Below, one piece after another: positions 34,455 through 48,007 of a DNA stretch of 64,000 nucleotides. The translations under genes and the position numbers were made by a program. The notes under the pieces are model-generated. The model had not been told where the DNA came from and did not search any database. It saw only the letters and a program-made list of their open reading frames with translations. The DNA comes from Ciona intestinalis (Eukaryota > Chordata > Ascidiacea > Phlebobranchia > Cionidae): the NCBI RefSeq assembly GCF_000224145.3, contig NC_020169.2, forward strand, positions 4,236,957-4,300,956, in the 5' to 3' direction. Every line of letters begins with the position of its first letter. Position 1 is the first letter of the stretch.

Positions 34455-35352
34455 ATGTTTTTTTTGTGTAGTTTATCATTTAAATTTGTATATCCCACTG
34501 TAATGCTATATTGTATGTCCTATGTTAGTACTTTTGTTTTGTTTAACAGACTGAAAACTTCCAATTAAAATCATTAAATACTGTGATATGAACCGCCAAA
34601 AGTTGCTTTTTCGCTGTCAAGATTTACAGTGTCCTTTTACGACAGATTATTCATGGATTAAAACAACAGCAGGAATAAAATCACTGCTTCGCGTATAAAG
34701 TCCCTGTGCGTTAACTATTGGATCGTAGCGTCTGGAGAGCTATAAACGAGTCGGAACAATTAAGAAAAGCTTGTTTCCTGGTGCGGCGTTATCCCATCTG
34801 GGATTTCCTATAATCTTTATAACAGATAAAGAAGCAGTTTTAATGCGACGTCAGCAACTGGTTACATCAGGTTTCACAGGACACACGTTGACAGCGTTAG
34901 TCACAAACACAGCTCAGAGTACAGGGTAAAGCACATTCAGGGCTAGAAAGGGAGTATGTAAATGTTTAATTGGTCTATGCAATTTTTCACGACTATCGTT
35001 CGTCTGCCCGGTATAGACGCTAACACTTAATACAATGAAGATTGAACTCGTTTTCGTGCACGTTTATGTAAAATAAGTTATAAATAGCTCTTACACGCTT
35101 GCCTGGTGTTTACTCTCGTAAAGCGAGGCTGTTAGTTCAGTAAGTTTGAAGCAGGACAACAGGTAGCAATATTAAGGTCCCCATAACACTATATAAATTT
35201 TATAGTTTTTTTTGTAAGTTGCCATATCAACAAAGTACCGCTAAAATCAAGTTGTATTAACAGAAAAATCGCGTAAATTATAACACGTTTTTGCGTTTAA
35301 ACCACTAATAACCATATTTTTATTCTCAGATTTGGATCAAATTATTCTGGTT
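34455..35352. other. spacer between IQCC and TXNDC16
   Basis: IQCC 3' UTR and TXNDC16 promoter. No coding exon seen. An acceptor (tttttattctcag at about 35329) stands 23 nt before the TXNDC16 ATG, so an unseen 5'-UTR exon or spliced-leader addition is likely. Confidence 0.45.
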
Positions 35353-38300
35353 ATGTCTGTAAAAATGTTAATAATCTTTTGCCTGTGTATTGCAACAGCA
35401 AACGCAGCAAACCAACATGACGATTTTACATTTCCTCAACTTTCAGACAACGACGTGAGCTTACACAAACAGTCAAACAGTGGTTTCGGTCTTTTGCTTA
35501 TGCACAATAAAGGTACGCTCCTTTTGCACTTTATTAACACAATAAATGATCGCCGCATTTTCCAACGGTAGCTTAAACGGTTATGTTTTGGTATAAATGG
35601 TAAATTTTCACAACAAAACCATTACTAAATACTAACCTTTTTACTTACAGACCAAACAGAGGATTTTTCTGCTGCACTTCATTCTATTCTTGATGCGTCA
35701 GAATCATTAAACAAAAATGGGGCAATTGTTGGTGTTCTTAACTGTAATGAATCCACAGACGTTCTTTGTGAAGAAAAGGAGGAAAAACTTGTTGTATACA
35801 AGTAAGACAAATACTTTACAGCAGAACAAATGTTCTGTATTTCACATGAATTGAATGTGCATTTTAACTATTTTTATTACTGTAGTATATTGGGACCCAT
35901 GGATAATATCAGTGTATCTCAAAATAACAATTCTAATATTTCAGAGGTGGAGAATTTATTACATCACTTGATTTGGGACATCTTTCAACCCCTGAAACTG
36001 CAGAAGGCAATATTCTTACGTAAGTAAACAATTTTGGGCTCATTTTCCAGAAACCTACTTTAGTATAGTAACAGAAAGTTTGTGTAATGTACTAATGTGT
36101 AACATATTGCAGGCCAACATCAAAAGGAAAAAAACAGTTATTCCACTTTGTTAAAATTTCAAATTTTTATTTCTAGACAATTGTACGATTCTACTTTCCC
36201 TGATATTAGTGAAGTTGAAGTGTTTAACAAAGTATTAGAAGAAGCAAAATCAAACAAGAAGAACTTGCTTTTAGCTGTGACAGAACCTGCAACACCATGT
36301 GTGTAACCACTTAACTAACCACCAATTACCTTTTAAATGAACTTATTTTAAACTTTATACAACCTAGATTTGTATCTATATTTGATAGCACTATATAGCA
36401 TGGCAGTGCATGACACAAACCCTTTTAAAGTCTCTTTAAAAATTAGCAAGGATACTATAAATTAATGAATATTAGCAAGGGTCAAATTTAAAAAAATGAA
36501 GAGAAGGCAATTAGCAGCAAAAGGACAGTTGTTAAAATCACTAATAAACGTAATTTTGTTTTACACAGTACACCAGTACCTTCTGAAAACTGCATTATCA
36601 ACCGATGCTGATTTGATGTTTGCGTACACTCAAAATTCAGACCTTTCATTCTTCCTTGGTGATACTGGTAGAGTTATGAATAAAAATGGAGAAGTAAGTA
36701 TAGTTACATTTAACATTTGACAGAACTTACATTGGTTGTTTTTTTTTAGTTGTGGGTTGTCATGTGCTCTGTGGAGACATCAGGAGAATGCCCATATTTC
36801 CAATACAAAGGAGTTATGACAGCCTATGGTATTAAATCACTTCTTGCACATATGCAATTGCCATATTTCTCTGTAAGTATAAAGTTAACTTAGTACTAAA
36901 TAAAAAATAAGGTTTTGACTAAAAATGATTTTTATTTACTTTTATCGAAAAATTTTCATTATTATTTTTTTATCAGATTCAAGCTGAAAACACAAACTCA
37001 TTGTCAGCTCATATTAATTCTGGGCTAGAAAATGGTAGAGATGTCGCTATCCTAACAGCTGGTGCTGGGAAGTTGGAAAGAGCAGAGAAATTATCTGAAA
37101 TGTTGTGCAGTGTTAGTTATCCATACAGCAAATGCCTCTTTGTAGATGGGTAAGCAATGTTAGGATTACACAGCCTATTTGATATTGGTTTATTTAATTG
37201 GCACAGTATTGCTGTAATTTTTAAATTTTTTTAACAAAAGTTAAAAATTATTCTACAGACAAAAGGTAGAGACACCAAATGTTGCAATTCCAAACAAAAT
37301 TAAAGACGGAAGAATCTACATGTCATTTAAAACACAACCAGTAAGTTGTATTATTGTAAATTGCAGTGTAGAATCACTTGAGTTTTCCTTTTTGGGAACA
37401 AAGTATACATGGCTTAATAATACTTTTTCGACACCATTTGAAACTCTATTTTCTTATGTTTTCTTAATCTGCTTACCTGTAAAACAGATTGAGTACTGCT
37501 AATTGTAGCAAAAGAATATTTGTTTCAACCTTTTGTTGGTAAATGAAGCAGTTTTCGATAGCCCATTGCAAAGTGGTTAATGCACATCAAAGCTTGTTGC
37601 TGCTACCATTGTAAGCTTATGTCACAAAATATTTAAACTAAAACTCTGTGTTATACCAACTGTGATTACCCCGGCACAAGAAGATCAAATAAGTTACACT
37701 CACCAATTTCATTCACTCAGGACATAGAACAAGAGATTGTGGTGGGATACCTGGGATCAGAGACCTTGGGAGAGGTAGAGCAACACTTCCAGAGGTTGGA
37801 TCAGCATCGCAAGATCTTGGACAGGAGCTTGAGGTTCCGTTATTCAGACGGAGATCTTCCTCCAAGCAAGAGACGGCCAATTCGCGGAAGTGAAGAAGTG
37901 AATGGAGATGACGAAAATGAGGTGTTGTTGCCAGCAAGATGAAGATTCATACAATGAGGATCCAAAATACGGTGGGTTAATAAAATCATTTATTTATCTT
38001 TTCGATCACAGTGTTGAAAAATTAAAATCATATTAAAAAAAACAGATATGGCTAGTTAAAAACATGCTTTTATTTATCCTTTCAATTAAAAATAACAAAA
38101 ATTATTATTTAAAGTAACTATATTATTTAAACACTTTCAAAAACAACTTTACACAATTATAAACTATACGCTTTTTGTGCAAAATAATTTTTCTAACTAC
38201 TACTACAACCATACATAATACTTTTCTTTAAAACAGCCCAAGAAGTCCAAGATGACGCCGTTATGCATGCTGTGCATACTAACAAGGAACTTAAGGACTT

Positions 38301-41300
38301 GTACCTTTATGATTTCAAATCTTACTCAAGGCTCACAGACAAGACATATGAGGCAGTTACCAACGGAAACGAATATGCTGTCATCTTATTCACACATGAA
38401 TGTAAGAATTTTAACATCATAAGTCTTAGATATTATAAAACTTACATGAATGTAAATGTTTTATAATGATAACTGCTATACCTATTTTTTACGTACACTT
38501 GAATGTTATAATTTTAACTCTTAGTTGTATGTATTTGTTTTAAAATTAAACCTACAATTTGTGTTTTAATCACACATGAATGTAAGAAATTATAGAAACT
38601 TATATTTGTATATTATTATTTATCTATTGCAGTCAATCCAAAGGCCCTTGCTGCCCTTTCATCATTCATTGGAATTCACCGTACTTACAAAGGTAGCACT
38701 ATTGACATTAGCAATGCAAACAATCTATTCACTTATAGTTTCAAGATATCTTGATTTACCCAAGCACTTTATGTTTGCAGAAGGCTCCCCACTCCACAGA
38801 GTTGAGTGTTTTGACTGGCCTGATGTTTGCCAAAAAGCCGGTATCACAACTTATCCAAGAATGTTCTTTTACCGACCTGGTAGCGACAGAAAACCCATTG
38901 AATACCATGGTATATGGATGCAATCTGAGATGGAAAATGCAATTAACAGGTTTATAATTAATAACATATAGAATAGTTAATTACTACAGTAGTGACTGAC
39001 TACTATAGTGAGTGAAAATAATGACGGACTTAAATCAATTGCATGCAAGAGGAAAAAATCAATAAAAATTACATTAGTCTTTTTATATTGTGGGAAGTAA
39101 TAACAAAAAAGTAAAAAAATACATTAAAGTTTTTGTAACATATTAAAAGATAAGATCCCTAAGTTTAAAAAAGGATAAGTGTTGTTGTTATACGATCCAT
39201 TGGGCTTTACGCTCCCATATGTTTTACCTTCCCAACTTTATAGCTTTATTATTTCCTTCCCTGATAAACTGCCAGCTGTTTCCTACAAAGCTTACACAAT
39301 GGCTTGCCTTCATGAAGTGTTGAAATTTGAGTATGAAGTCTGTATAAGATAGAAATGAGAATGAACACTCTTTGATAAGTCTTTGGTTTATTATAGGCTA
39401 ATAGGTTAGCAGTAATTGTTTACACTTTTTATCTCAATATACAACCACAACCGACAAAAATGCAATATAACTTGTTTATTTGCTAGGTGTAGTGACCATG
39501 CTTATTTTTTTCTAATTAAATGTTATTATGTTTTTAACTGTAGCATTTTTAACAAATATTGTTTTATCCTGTTTTTTCGTTTAAAAAATTTCTAAATCTT
39601 CGCTAACATGATTGAAGAGACAAATAAAGTTATTTTTTTGTTATTGATGCTAGTATGAACTTAACAGGCATGCTCTACCATGGCCAAGAATTATCACAAA
39701 AGAAAAAGAGCTTGAAACTATGAAACCTCATTCAAGACCTGTTGTATGTGGTCTTATTGTGACTGATCAAGGTAAATTATCGACATAATAATTAAACAAA
39801 ACCTCCAATATACCATTCCCATAGTTACATTTTAAACTATAGATGCCAAACTTTTATAAATACATGGGAAGCAGGAATAGTTAGATGAAACAAATTTGGT
39901 TTCATGTTTCCTATGAAACAAATTTAGTCTTATTGTTTACTGATTAATTTAATGCAGAAAATCCATAGTTACCCTGCCAACCGAAGTTCGGCGCGTATGT
40001 CTAGAACACCGTTTTATCAGTGTCCTAAACCAGTACACATAGTATTTCACATATAGTGACAATAATACAACTTAAATTTTATAACACAGTATACCAACAT
40101 ATGGTAAATATTGTATTTTTTAACAGGGGAAAAGATCTTTACTGAGGCAGCACAGCAGCTCGGCAGCGACTATGAAGTCATTATGTTCAAGAAACTCGCA
40201 CTCAACGCTATGTAAATATATCTAGAAATTATTTTGTATATATACATACGTTTATTAGGACAACTATTTAACAGTAGTTCACTGATAGAGGTGTAAAAGG
40301 GTAGTTTAAATGTCTGTAGAAGTAATAAATGTAACGATTAATCTTTGTTTGCCGGATCAATTGTTATAATACAGCTGTTCTGTTTGCATCTTATGCCCGC
40401 TCACAAGTCCCACATATAAGTTTTAAGTATAAAAGTTATGTCAAAAATGATGTCCACACTACATTGTATATACTTAATGTATATTTATATTACCTGTTTT
40501 GGTAAATAATTGGGTTAGATAACTGGAAAATCAATAACATTTATGCTTCAGTTTCCTATATATCTTTAACCAATTTTTTTTGCAGCAAATCTTATGTGAA
40601 GGCAAAGAACTGGGATGGAAAATCCGATTTGGTTGCTGTAAATATAAAGCACAAGTTCTTGCCACACACACAAACCTTCACATCGGTTGATGAGGTTAAA
40701 CAGGGGGTTGCCACTGCTCTTGAACAGAAATGGGTGAGAATAAACTTCAATCCATTCTATTTCATTCAAAATCAATACTGTAAGAGAATATCCTCAAAGC
40801 ACAAGTATAGAACAGTGCTTACTATGCAAACACTTCAAAAATCTTTTCCATACAACCTGTACTACTTATTTATGTGAGTTTGCTAGAAATGCCTCCATAC
40901 ATAAGAAAAAAAGATGTTATGCTGAATATTTTTTGTAGGTTTCCATTTTATAACCTGAATAAAAAAAAAATTTACTATTTTTCTAATTTTATCTATTTTT
41001 AGACCGAAATGACAGTTGTAAACTTCCAAAAACTGATGTCTGCTCCTGAACCACTTGTTATACAATATGTTGACAAGTCAGCAAATAAGAAGGTAGAGAG
41101 AGACTTAACCGATGCCTTCAAGAAAATTGCAAACAGCAAAGAATTCGATGGGAAAATCATATTTACTTGGATGGATTCGTAAGTGGACTAAAACGTGATG
41201 CATTTTCATTACATTTATAAAAAATATATACTATAGTAAACATCTTTAGATGTGCATTTACCGGTATGTGTTTACACTGTAGTTGAATAGTTTTTTGGAT

Positions 41301-43266
41301 CCATTAACATGTTAAAACACAAATTACTAACTGTTTAGTTTATGGGTTAGTAAACTTAGTAGTTAGTACCATACCAAACAACGAAAAATTATGGGTTAGT
41401 AAACTTAGTAGTTAGTACCATACCAAACAACGATAGTACCATGCCAAAAGGTACATTCCTGGTAACTCATAAGTAGTCACAAGGTGTATGAAACAGAACA
41501 CCCATGTTAAAATGACTGTCGTTGTACTGCAAAAATAAAGATTACATTTATTCATAATCTCATACCTATATTCCAGCTCACCCAATACTCCTGGTGAATA
41601 TGCTCTTAATATTCACAGTGGTGGGAAATGGGAAGGGGCTCCAATTGTTTTCTTTGATAAGAAGGTATCTTCTTTTCCACCTATTTGTATTACATAAACA
41701 TAACATATACCATGTTTACCTAATCGCGTATGGTAGAAAAGATATAATATATTAAACCAATGAAGAACAGCAAAATAACAGTGTTGTTTATCTTCACAAG
41801 AATTAAACTCTTAAAACTAACCTGTTGAGTATTTAGCCTTTAAATTCCACAAAAGTGTAAAGCATTTTGGCAAATGTGAAAAAGCTTTTGGCAAATCTTT
41901 AAAATAATCTACAGGAGTTATTTTGTATAGCATCAGACTATTACCTGCTATATACTTTTCAAAAGGGCAATCCTTGGTATTTGTTAAACTGCTACAGTGA
42001 GACTTCTGTATAGTACTGGCTGTGAATATCAATACATGTGGTATACATAATACTTAAACATAACCCTCTAGGGCTAAAAATACGCTACATAAAGTAATTT
42101 TAAAAATTCTTTTATATTTCCAGGGTTCAGTTATGTTCCGAGATGTAATCAATGCTGAGAATAAATCAGCTAAATGGTTGACTGATTGCTTGGCTGGCAA
42201 GATAGAAGCAACATGTAAGTTTGCACTTATTCAGTACTTTGTTTGATTCTATAGTGATAAAGAATCAAAATACCATATAAGCCTAACCTATATGGAATTA
42301 TTTATAAATGAAGAAAAAACAAAGCTCAAAATTTTGAATTCTCCCTCTCTTTATTGATTGCAGTGCATATGCAAAACCAAATTGTAAATACTTTACAGTT
42401 ACTGCTGTACAAATACTGCTACTATTTAATCCAAAACTTTAACGCATTCTTGAGCGTGTTTTAACAAGTGTCATTTTATATATCATGTCTTTTCGTTTTC
42501 TTTTTTGTTTTAAATATTGTTCTATCTCCACATACATACAATCATAACTTTAATGCATTGACTCACCAGATAAACTTCGAGATGAGGAATGGAAGGGACG
42601 TCTCCCTGGTTACGATCTTCTTCAAATAATGAAGGATGAAGGAACTTATCCAGTCTTCCCCAAAAAGGAAGTGGAAGAAAAACAAGAAACAGTTCCAAGG
42701 TTTGTTTTATGTTCAACTCACATTTAAACCAGTTTTAGTCATAGTGTTTGGTTTAAACTTACTTTTTTTCTTATTTTCAAGTTTTAGCACAAGTGGTGTA
42801 ATTCAAGATGCTAAAGTGAATTTTATATTTTGTAATAATTTACGAAGTTGATATTATATGCCAACTCTTGCTGAAACCACAGTCACCATTTGTCTAATTT
42901 AGATACTAAAATAAAGTTGTAATCTTGAAAATGCATTTAAAAAGAAATCAGTTGTAAAAGTCAAATAAACTTTATGTATTGCAAATATAGAATCAAGTTT
43001 TGAATTGTCAGAGATTTTTTTCAATTTGAATTTTCATACAACCATTAAAATGCTTTAAAGAGTTTTTGGATTAATATTTAACTTCTATTTAAACATCTTA
43101 AAAACTTTTTCCTACGCCACCTGCTTAAACGAACCATTAATAGTCAATTAACAATTTAACTACTTTTATTTCTAACAGGGGACCTGTTCACTCTGGCAAG
43201 CAGAAAAAGGTTGTTCCACAAGAACCAAAGGAAGAAGGAAACCAACCTAAACACACAGAGTTGTAA
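35353..43266 (+). CDS. TXNDC16: thioredoxin domain-containing protein 16 (ERp90)
   Basis: ER-lumen protein built of thioredoxin-like folds. Exons: 35353-35512, 35651-35801, 35945-36019, 36177-36298, 36569-36693, 36750-36872, 36977-37149, 37259-37340, 37721-37897, 37935-37971, 38237-38401, 38633-38692, 38781-38949, 39668-39771, 40127-40211, 40586-40733, 41003-41178, 41577-41664, 42124-42214, 42570-42699, 43179-43266. They give about 842 aa (human 825). Signal peptide MLIIFCLCIATANA. Matches: acidic DEDSYNEDPKYAQEVQDDAV, then VILFTHEFNPKALAALSSFI, CFDWPDVCQKAGITTYPRMF, and near the end LPGYDLLQIM. The thioredoxin CxxC is absent at the expected place, as in human, so redox activity is unlikely there. 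The C-terminus is PKHTEL; HTEL is a known KDEL-type retention variant. The junction at 36298/36569 has an alternative (36300/36577). Confidence 0.9.
40335..40430. repeat. SINE family 1 fragment
   Basis: tttgccggatcaattgttat, cagctgttctgtttgcatct, gcccgctcacaagtcccaca. In a TXNDC16 intron. Confidence 0.5.
41340..41435. repeat. ~50-bp direct tandem duplication
   Basis: atgggttagtaaacttagta ... ccataccaaacaacga occurs twice back to back with no differences over about 45 bp. In a TXNDC16 intron, next to a SINE fragment. Confidence 0.9.
41445..41560. repeat. SINE family 1 fragment (opposite orientation)
   Basis: ggtaactcataagtagtcac, aaggtgtatgaaacagaaca, ccatgttaaaatgactgtcg. In a TXNDC16 intron. 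Confidence 0.65.
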
Positions 43267-44326
43267 ATCTCTTGTGTCCACACCCATGGTCGCCAATGTG
43301 CCAAAAACTACATGTCAAAGCAACGTTACAACAATATTGAATGAAAAACTCCAAAAGTTGAAATTTTTGCCAAATGTTTGAAACACTGTCAAAAGTGCTT
43401 TATTTTCGTTGCTAATAGTTTTATCAAATTTTTTCAATGCGGATTTTAAAAACTGCGGTATCACTTTTTCTACTTTTATGTGTTTTGTGCAATGGAAGAG
43501 ATTACTTGCCTTTAAGAGATTAGTCATAACACTTCGTTTGAATATTGTCATTTTGTACAGAAATACAATTACAGTTACTGAGTTTGTTGGTATTAATGTA
43601 ATTCAAGTTGTTTATAACACGTTAGGGTATATGAAAACACTTTATAGCAGATCCAATTTCTTTATGCCAATGCAACGATACAAGCAAAATATTAGAGATA
43701 CTTATGGTAACTCGTAAGCTGGCACAAGGTGTATGAGTACCCGTGATATAACGACTGTTGTTTTTTTTTATATTAAACTAAGCTAAAGTCTCTTTGAAAA
43801 GCCACTATTGCCACAAAAACAATAGCAAAGAAATTGTATCTTTCAAAGTGGCTGGGTTTAGTGAATGCCATTTATATAAGCTATTAAACAGCAGTTTATA
43901 TTAAAAAAAACTTAAACTTAACTGCTTGTAGGACCTCACACATACAGAAAAACTACCTTTCATGTTAAAAATTTCAATTCTTTGTGATTTTGGCAGCAAA
44001 ATTGTCTGATACAAGATGCTGAACTGTATAAACTGAGTTCATTGTTAAGCAGTTTATTATTCTTTCTAAGCGATAGTTCATTCCGGATAAAAGAAAAAAC
44101 CTAAAATCCATCAAGGCTAAAATATAAGGAACGCATACAGTTAAATATATAAGACAAATATGATCCTTAATCCACAAGCAACATGATAATACATAGGAAT
44201 AATAACACTTAGGTGACTAAGCTTTAGGATAGGCAATTGTCAAGGCAGGCCAAGTGTTCTAAAGCAATATTCCTCCATCTAGAAAGTTCACCCACCTAAA
44301 TATTCTACATTATGACATCATAATGA
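43267..44326. other. convergent 3' regions of TXNDC16 (+) and V-ATPase a copy A (-)
   Basis: Tail-to-tail spacer holding both 3' UTRs. A SINE family 1 fragment in opposite orientation lies at 43695-43760 (ggtaactcgtaagctggcac, aggtgtatgagtacccgtga). No gene recognised. Confidence 0.55.
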
Positions 44327-47300
44327 TCATTCATCTACTCTTCCTTCCACAATGAGCGAAAATGAGAAGGGAGTGAAAAGATATCCCTCCCCTTTGTAAA
44401 ACTTGCTCTGGAACTCCACCCAGTGGAGACGAATAGCGTGCAGGAAAGCGGATAAACCTTCCATTACAAGGAGAATGCCGACTGTGAGACCCGAGAAAAA
44501 CCTGGGAATAAAGTGAAAAATAAACTAATGTTTTTCAAAATTTCCAAGAGTGCTTCCAGAAACTTTGAATAGTGTTTCGATATTTTTTTTTATACATCAA
44601 TTTTTACCCCTGCTTGTAGAATCTAGACATTTTTATTATTGCTCCAATGCAGTTTTCTAGTAACTTTTTTTTCAATAGTGATTCAAGACATAACTTGAAC
44701 TGTATTACAAGATTGTTTAAAAAAACATTTCCATTTTTTAACCTAATCCGTTTAGATGAACACCAAACATTCAGATTTATAACCATACACTTTCTATGTT
44801 ATATTTTAGTAAATATCTCAACCTATTTGTTATACAAGTAAAAATTCACTTTTTACAGGTATACCAGAAGACATTTAAACTTGTATATAATAGCGAACTT
44901 TCGAGTTTAACTTACCAGAATAATAAAAATGTCATAACAGCTCCAGCAGTTCCACTTGTGCCCAGCCCTATGCTCATCACCATTGACCAAAGTACTTCAG
45001 ATAATTCTGTAGATAATAAAATATGTCATAAACTGATCATACAACACAACTTATTTAGGCTGTTTTAGCAACTTCTATAAAGGCTAATAACTATTTGTAT
45101 ACATTCTGGACATGCCTCTACTCCAGAGAATACAATTCAAGTTACAAATGTGGTGACTTGTAAGATGACATCAGGTGTTTGAAATAGAACAACCATATAA
45201 TAGCCCCCCAGTCAGGAATATTAAGATACATTCATTCATTTAAATCACTGTAACAGTTACTTTTAAACGTTGAAAAAAAAGGTGGAATTCTTACCAGAGT
45301 GAGCAAGACTTAGAGCCCACAGTCGAAGATAAGATGCTGTGTGTGAAATACAACTGAGACAATATTCAATGGTGTGGATAACTTGGTAGATTAACACCTC
45401 ACTCATGTCAAACTAGATTGGGATCAAAAAACATTATGAAAAATCATGAATTAAAGATATAACCTATAATTCGTGTGATGACACCACAAATCATGAAACG
45501 AAACTCATGTGATGACCCCACAAATCATGAAACGAAACTCATGTGATGACCCCACAAATCATGAAATGAAACTCACCTTTTCACTTTCTTTCACGTCATG
45601 AGCATGACCAGTTTCCTCATGATGAAGAATTGCAACATCATCTTCATCACTTTGCCCTGCTTCCATTAAGCTCTGTGATCACATATCAAATTCAATATTC
45701 ACATGATCACATTTATGTATATCATATATTTAAATGGTGATTTTATGTGATCATACACCATATTCCCATGATTGTATTCATTTGATGATACATCATATTC
45801 ACATGATCATAAATCATCTACATATGATGATGTATCCTTTTTTAATTGAAGTCACAAAATATTCACATAAATTGACATAGATTTCAAACTAAACTTTAAC
45901 ACACAACATAAAAATTGTTAAAAACTCAAAAATAATAAAATAGAATGAAACTCACCGTCATCTGAGTCCCATCAGTGTCTTCAGCATCTACTACCAACGT
46001 ATACTGGAATAGGAAAGATATTATTAATAAACATATTTTTACTTAAAGTTTGTAAGAAGTTGCAAAATTTGGTAAAATTCTCCTGCATATCTGTATATTT
46101 TGACAGACTGGCAATGCATATCACCTATAAAACATAAGAAGCAAAAAAAAAACAAACTGGAGAAAAAGCTAAGATCGACTTACAAATTTATTAATTTACC
46201 ATCCAACATTTTACTATATGTTACATTATATGTTACACAATCATAGTAAACATCAAAATAAGCAAAAAATCGAGATATTAAACATATTTTCGACTTCTTA
46301 CCCCTTTCTTTTGTTGAGATCTTTTGTACAAGATATAAGGTTTGCTAAACAGCATCCATGGTATGCATATTACAGTGACCACTACTAAAATCTTCTGTAT
46401 GGTGTATTGCCCAGTGTATAATGCTGATCTTCCATTTGATTCAGGGTCAGTGAACATATACATGTCGATCAAACCAATTAGAAGACTTGGAGCAGTCTGG
46501 GAGGTATATGATTGAATTAGTTATTATAATTATAATAATAACCTTTTTTTGTCTCTCGAATTATGATTACGAAGATAAGCAAGACACTGCTCCAACCCAG
46601 TGGACAAATGGGTGTTGAGGTAATGGGCCTCTGGCCCAATTTTTTAGCCAAGCTAAAAGACCTTACCCACATACAATTAAAACTAAAACACGCACATGTA
46701 TAAATATTCCAAACAAAAACAGCCACACAAACAAAATATAAACTACAACTATAAATAGACTTACACCAGCTTGTCTGACAGTCCATGCTGACCACTTGTA
46801 AAGAATAGCCACACATAGATATCCTATAAGTGCGAATAGGAACAACACCTGAGGCAACCACTCGCAGTAAAGTGCAATTTTGTCGCCAAAATTCCTGCAA
46901 AAAATATCATGTTGGTTAAAAATATAAAAAACTAATTATTTTGTTTGTTAATAATATTTACCTGAAATCTGAAACTAGAAAATTAATCAAAATAAATAGG
47001 TTATACAGAAACAAGATAAAAATTACAGAAAATAACCTATGGTTTTCTTGGCATTTAAGTCAGGAGTTGGCCTATTACCATGACACCCAGGGTGCTACAG
47101 TCAATTTTTTACACCTTAGTTGAACCTACTTGTGATAAGTGTCTTGCTAAATTACATATACGCCAATACCCATATACACACCTTTTAGTTGCCAAGTGGG
47201 TCCTAAAATAAAGTTATAAAGTAACATTCTTAATGATTAGAAATACACATACATAATATATAGGAATGATTATAAAAACACATATACATATATAAAGTTG

Positions 47301-47963
47301 AATACCTATGGTTATACATAGCAAGTACAAGTCCAAAAACCATTTGTCCAAATCCCATTAACACAGCGTTCTTCATCTTATAACTATTCTGCACAGAAAT
47401 CTTATTTTCTGCTGATTGCCAAATCTGAATTCAAATCAAAATGTGACATCAAATTAAACTGAAGACAATGATGGTATGTGAATAACGGAAACTTTTTCTC
47501 ATATTCAAAAACACAGTTTAAGATTATATAAAGAAACAATACAATAAGTTGCTCAATTTTTACACAAGAACATATGACATGTTAAAAAAACAAAATCCAA
47601 AAATGTTTGAATTATTGAATAATTGCAACAGTTGCTTGAAAGACAAAATTTTGGACAAAAAGACAACAACAATAAGTTAAAACTCCCCTTTACTCTAAAA
47701 GATAACAACAATTGAAGATATTGTAGTTAAACATACCGGGTCAATTCCATAGAAGTAAGGTAAGCCTGTGCTGGTGGGGTAACTAAATGGGTAACCACGA
47801 AACACACCCGTTTCGTTCGGGTCAAGGGTCAAATACTCATTTGTTGCGAGAGTTGTCTCACTGGAAAGTTAGGTTTTATGATGTAATAACTGCATGACAT
47901 AAGCTCTATTTTGTATTTTTACATAATATAGTATGAATTATTTGATATAGTTCGTATCATTCA

Positions 47964-48007
<44 letters not shown>

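Noticed and set aside
37922-37934. 13-nt GT...AG segment as an intron
   Set aside because: Far below any workable intron length. The 37-nt alternative 37898-37934 or a sequencing indel explains the frame change better.
38781-38971. TXNDC16 isoform ending at the in-frame stop after exon 38781-38949
   Set aside because: The read-through adds only a few residues past a normal GTTTAT donor; the downstream exons align well with the family.
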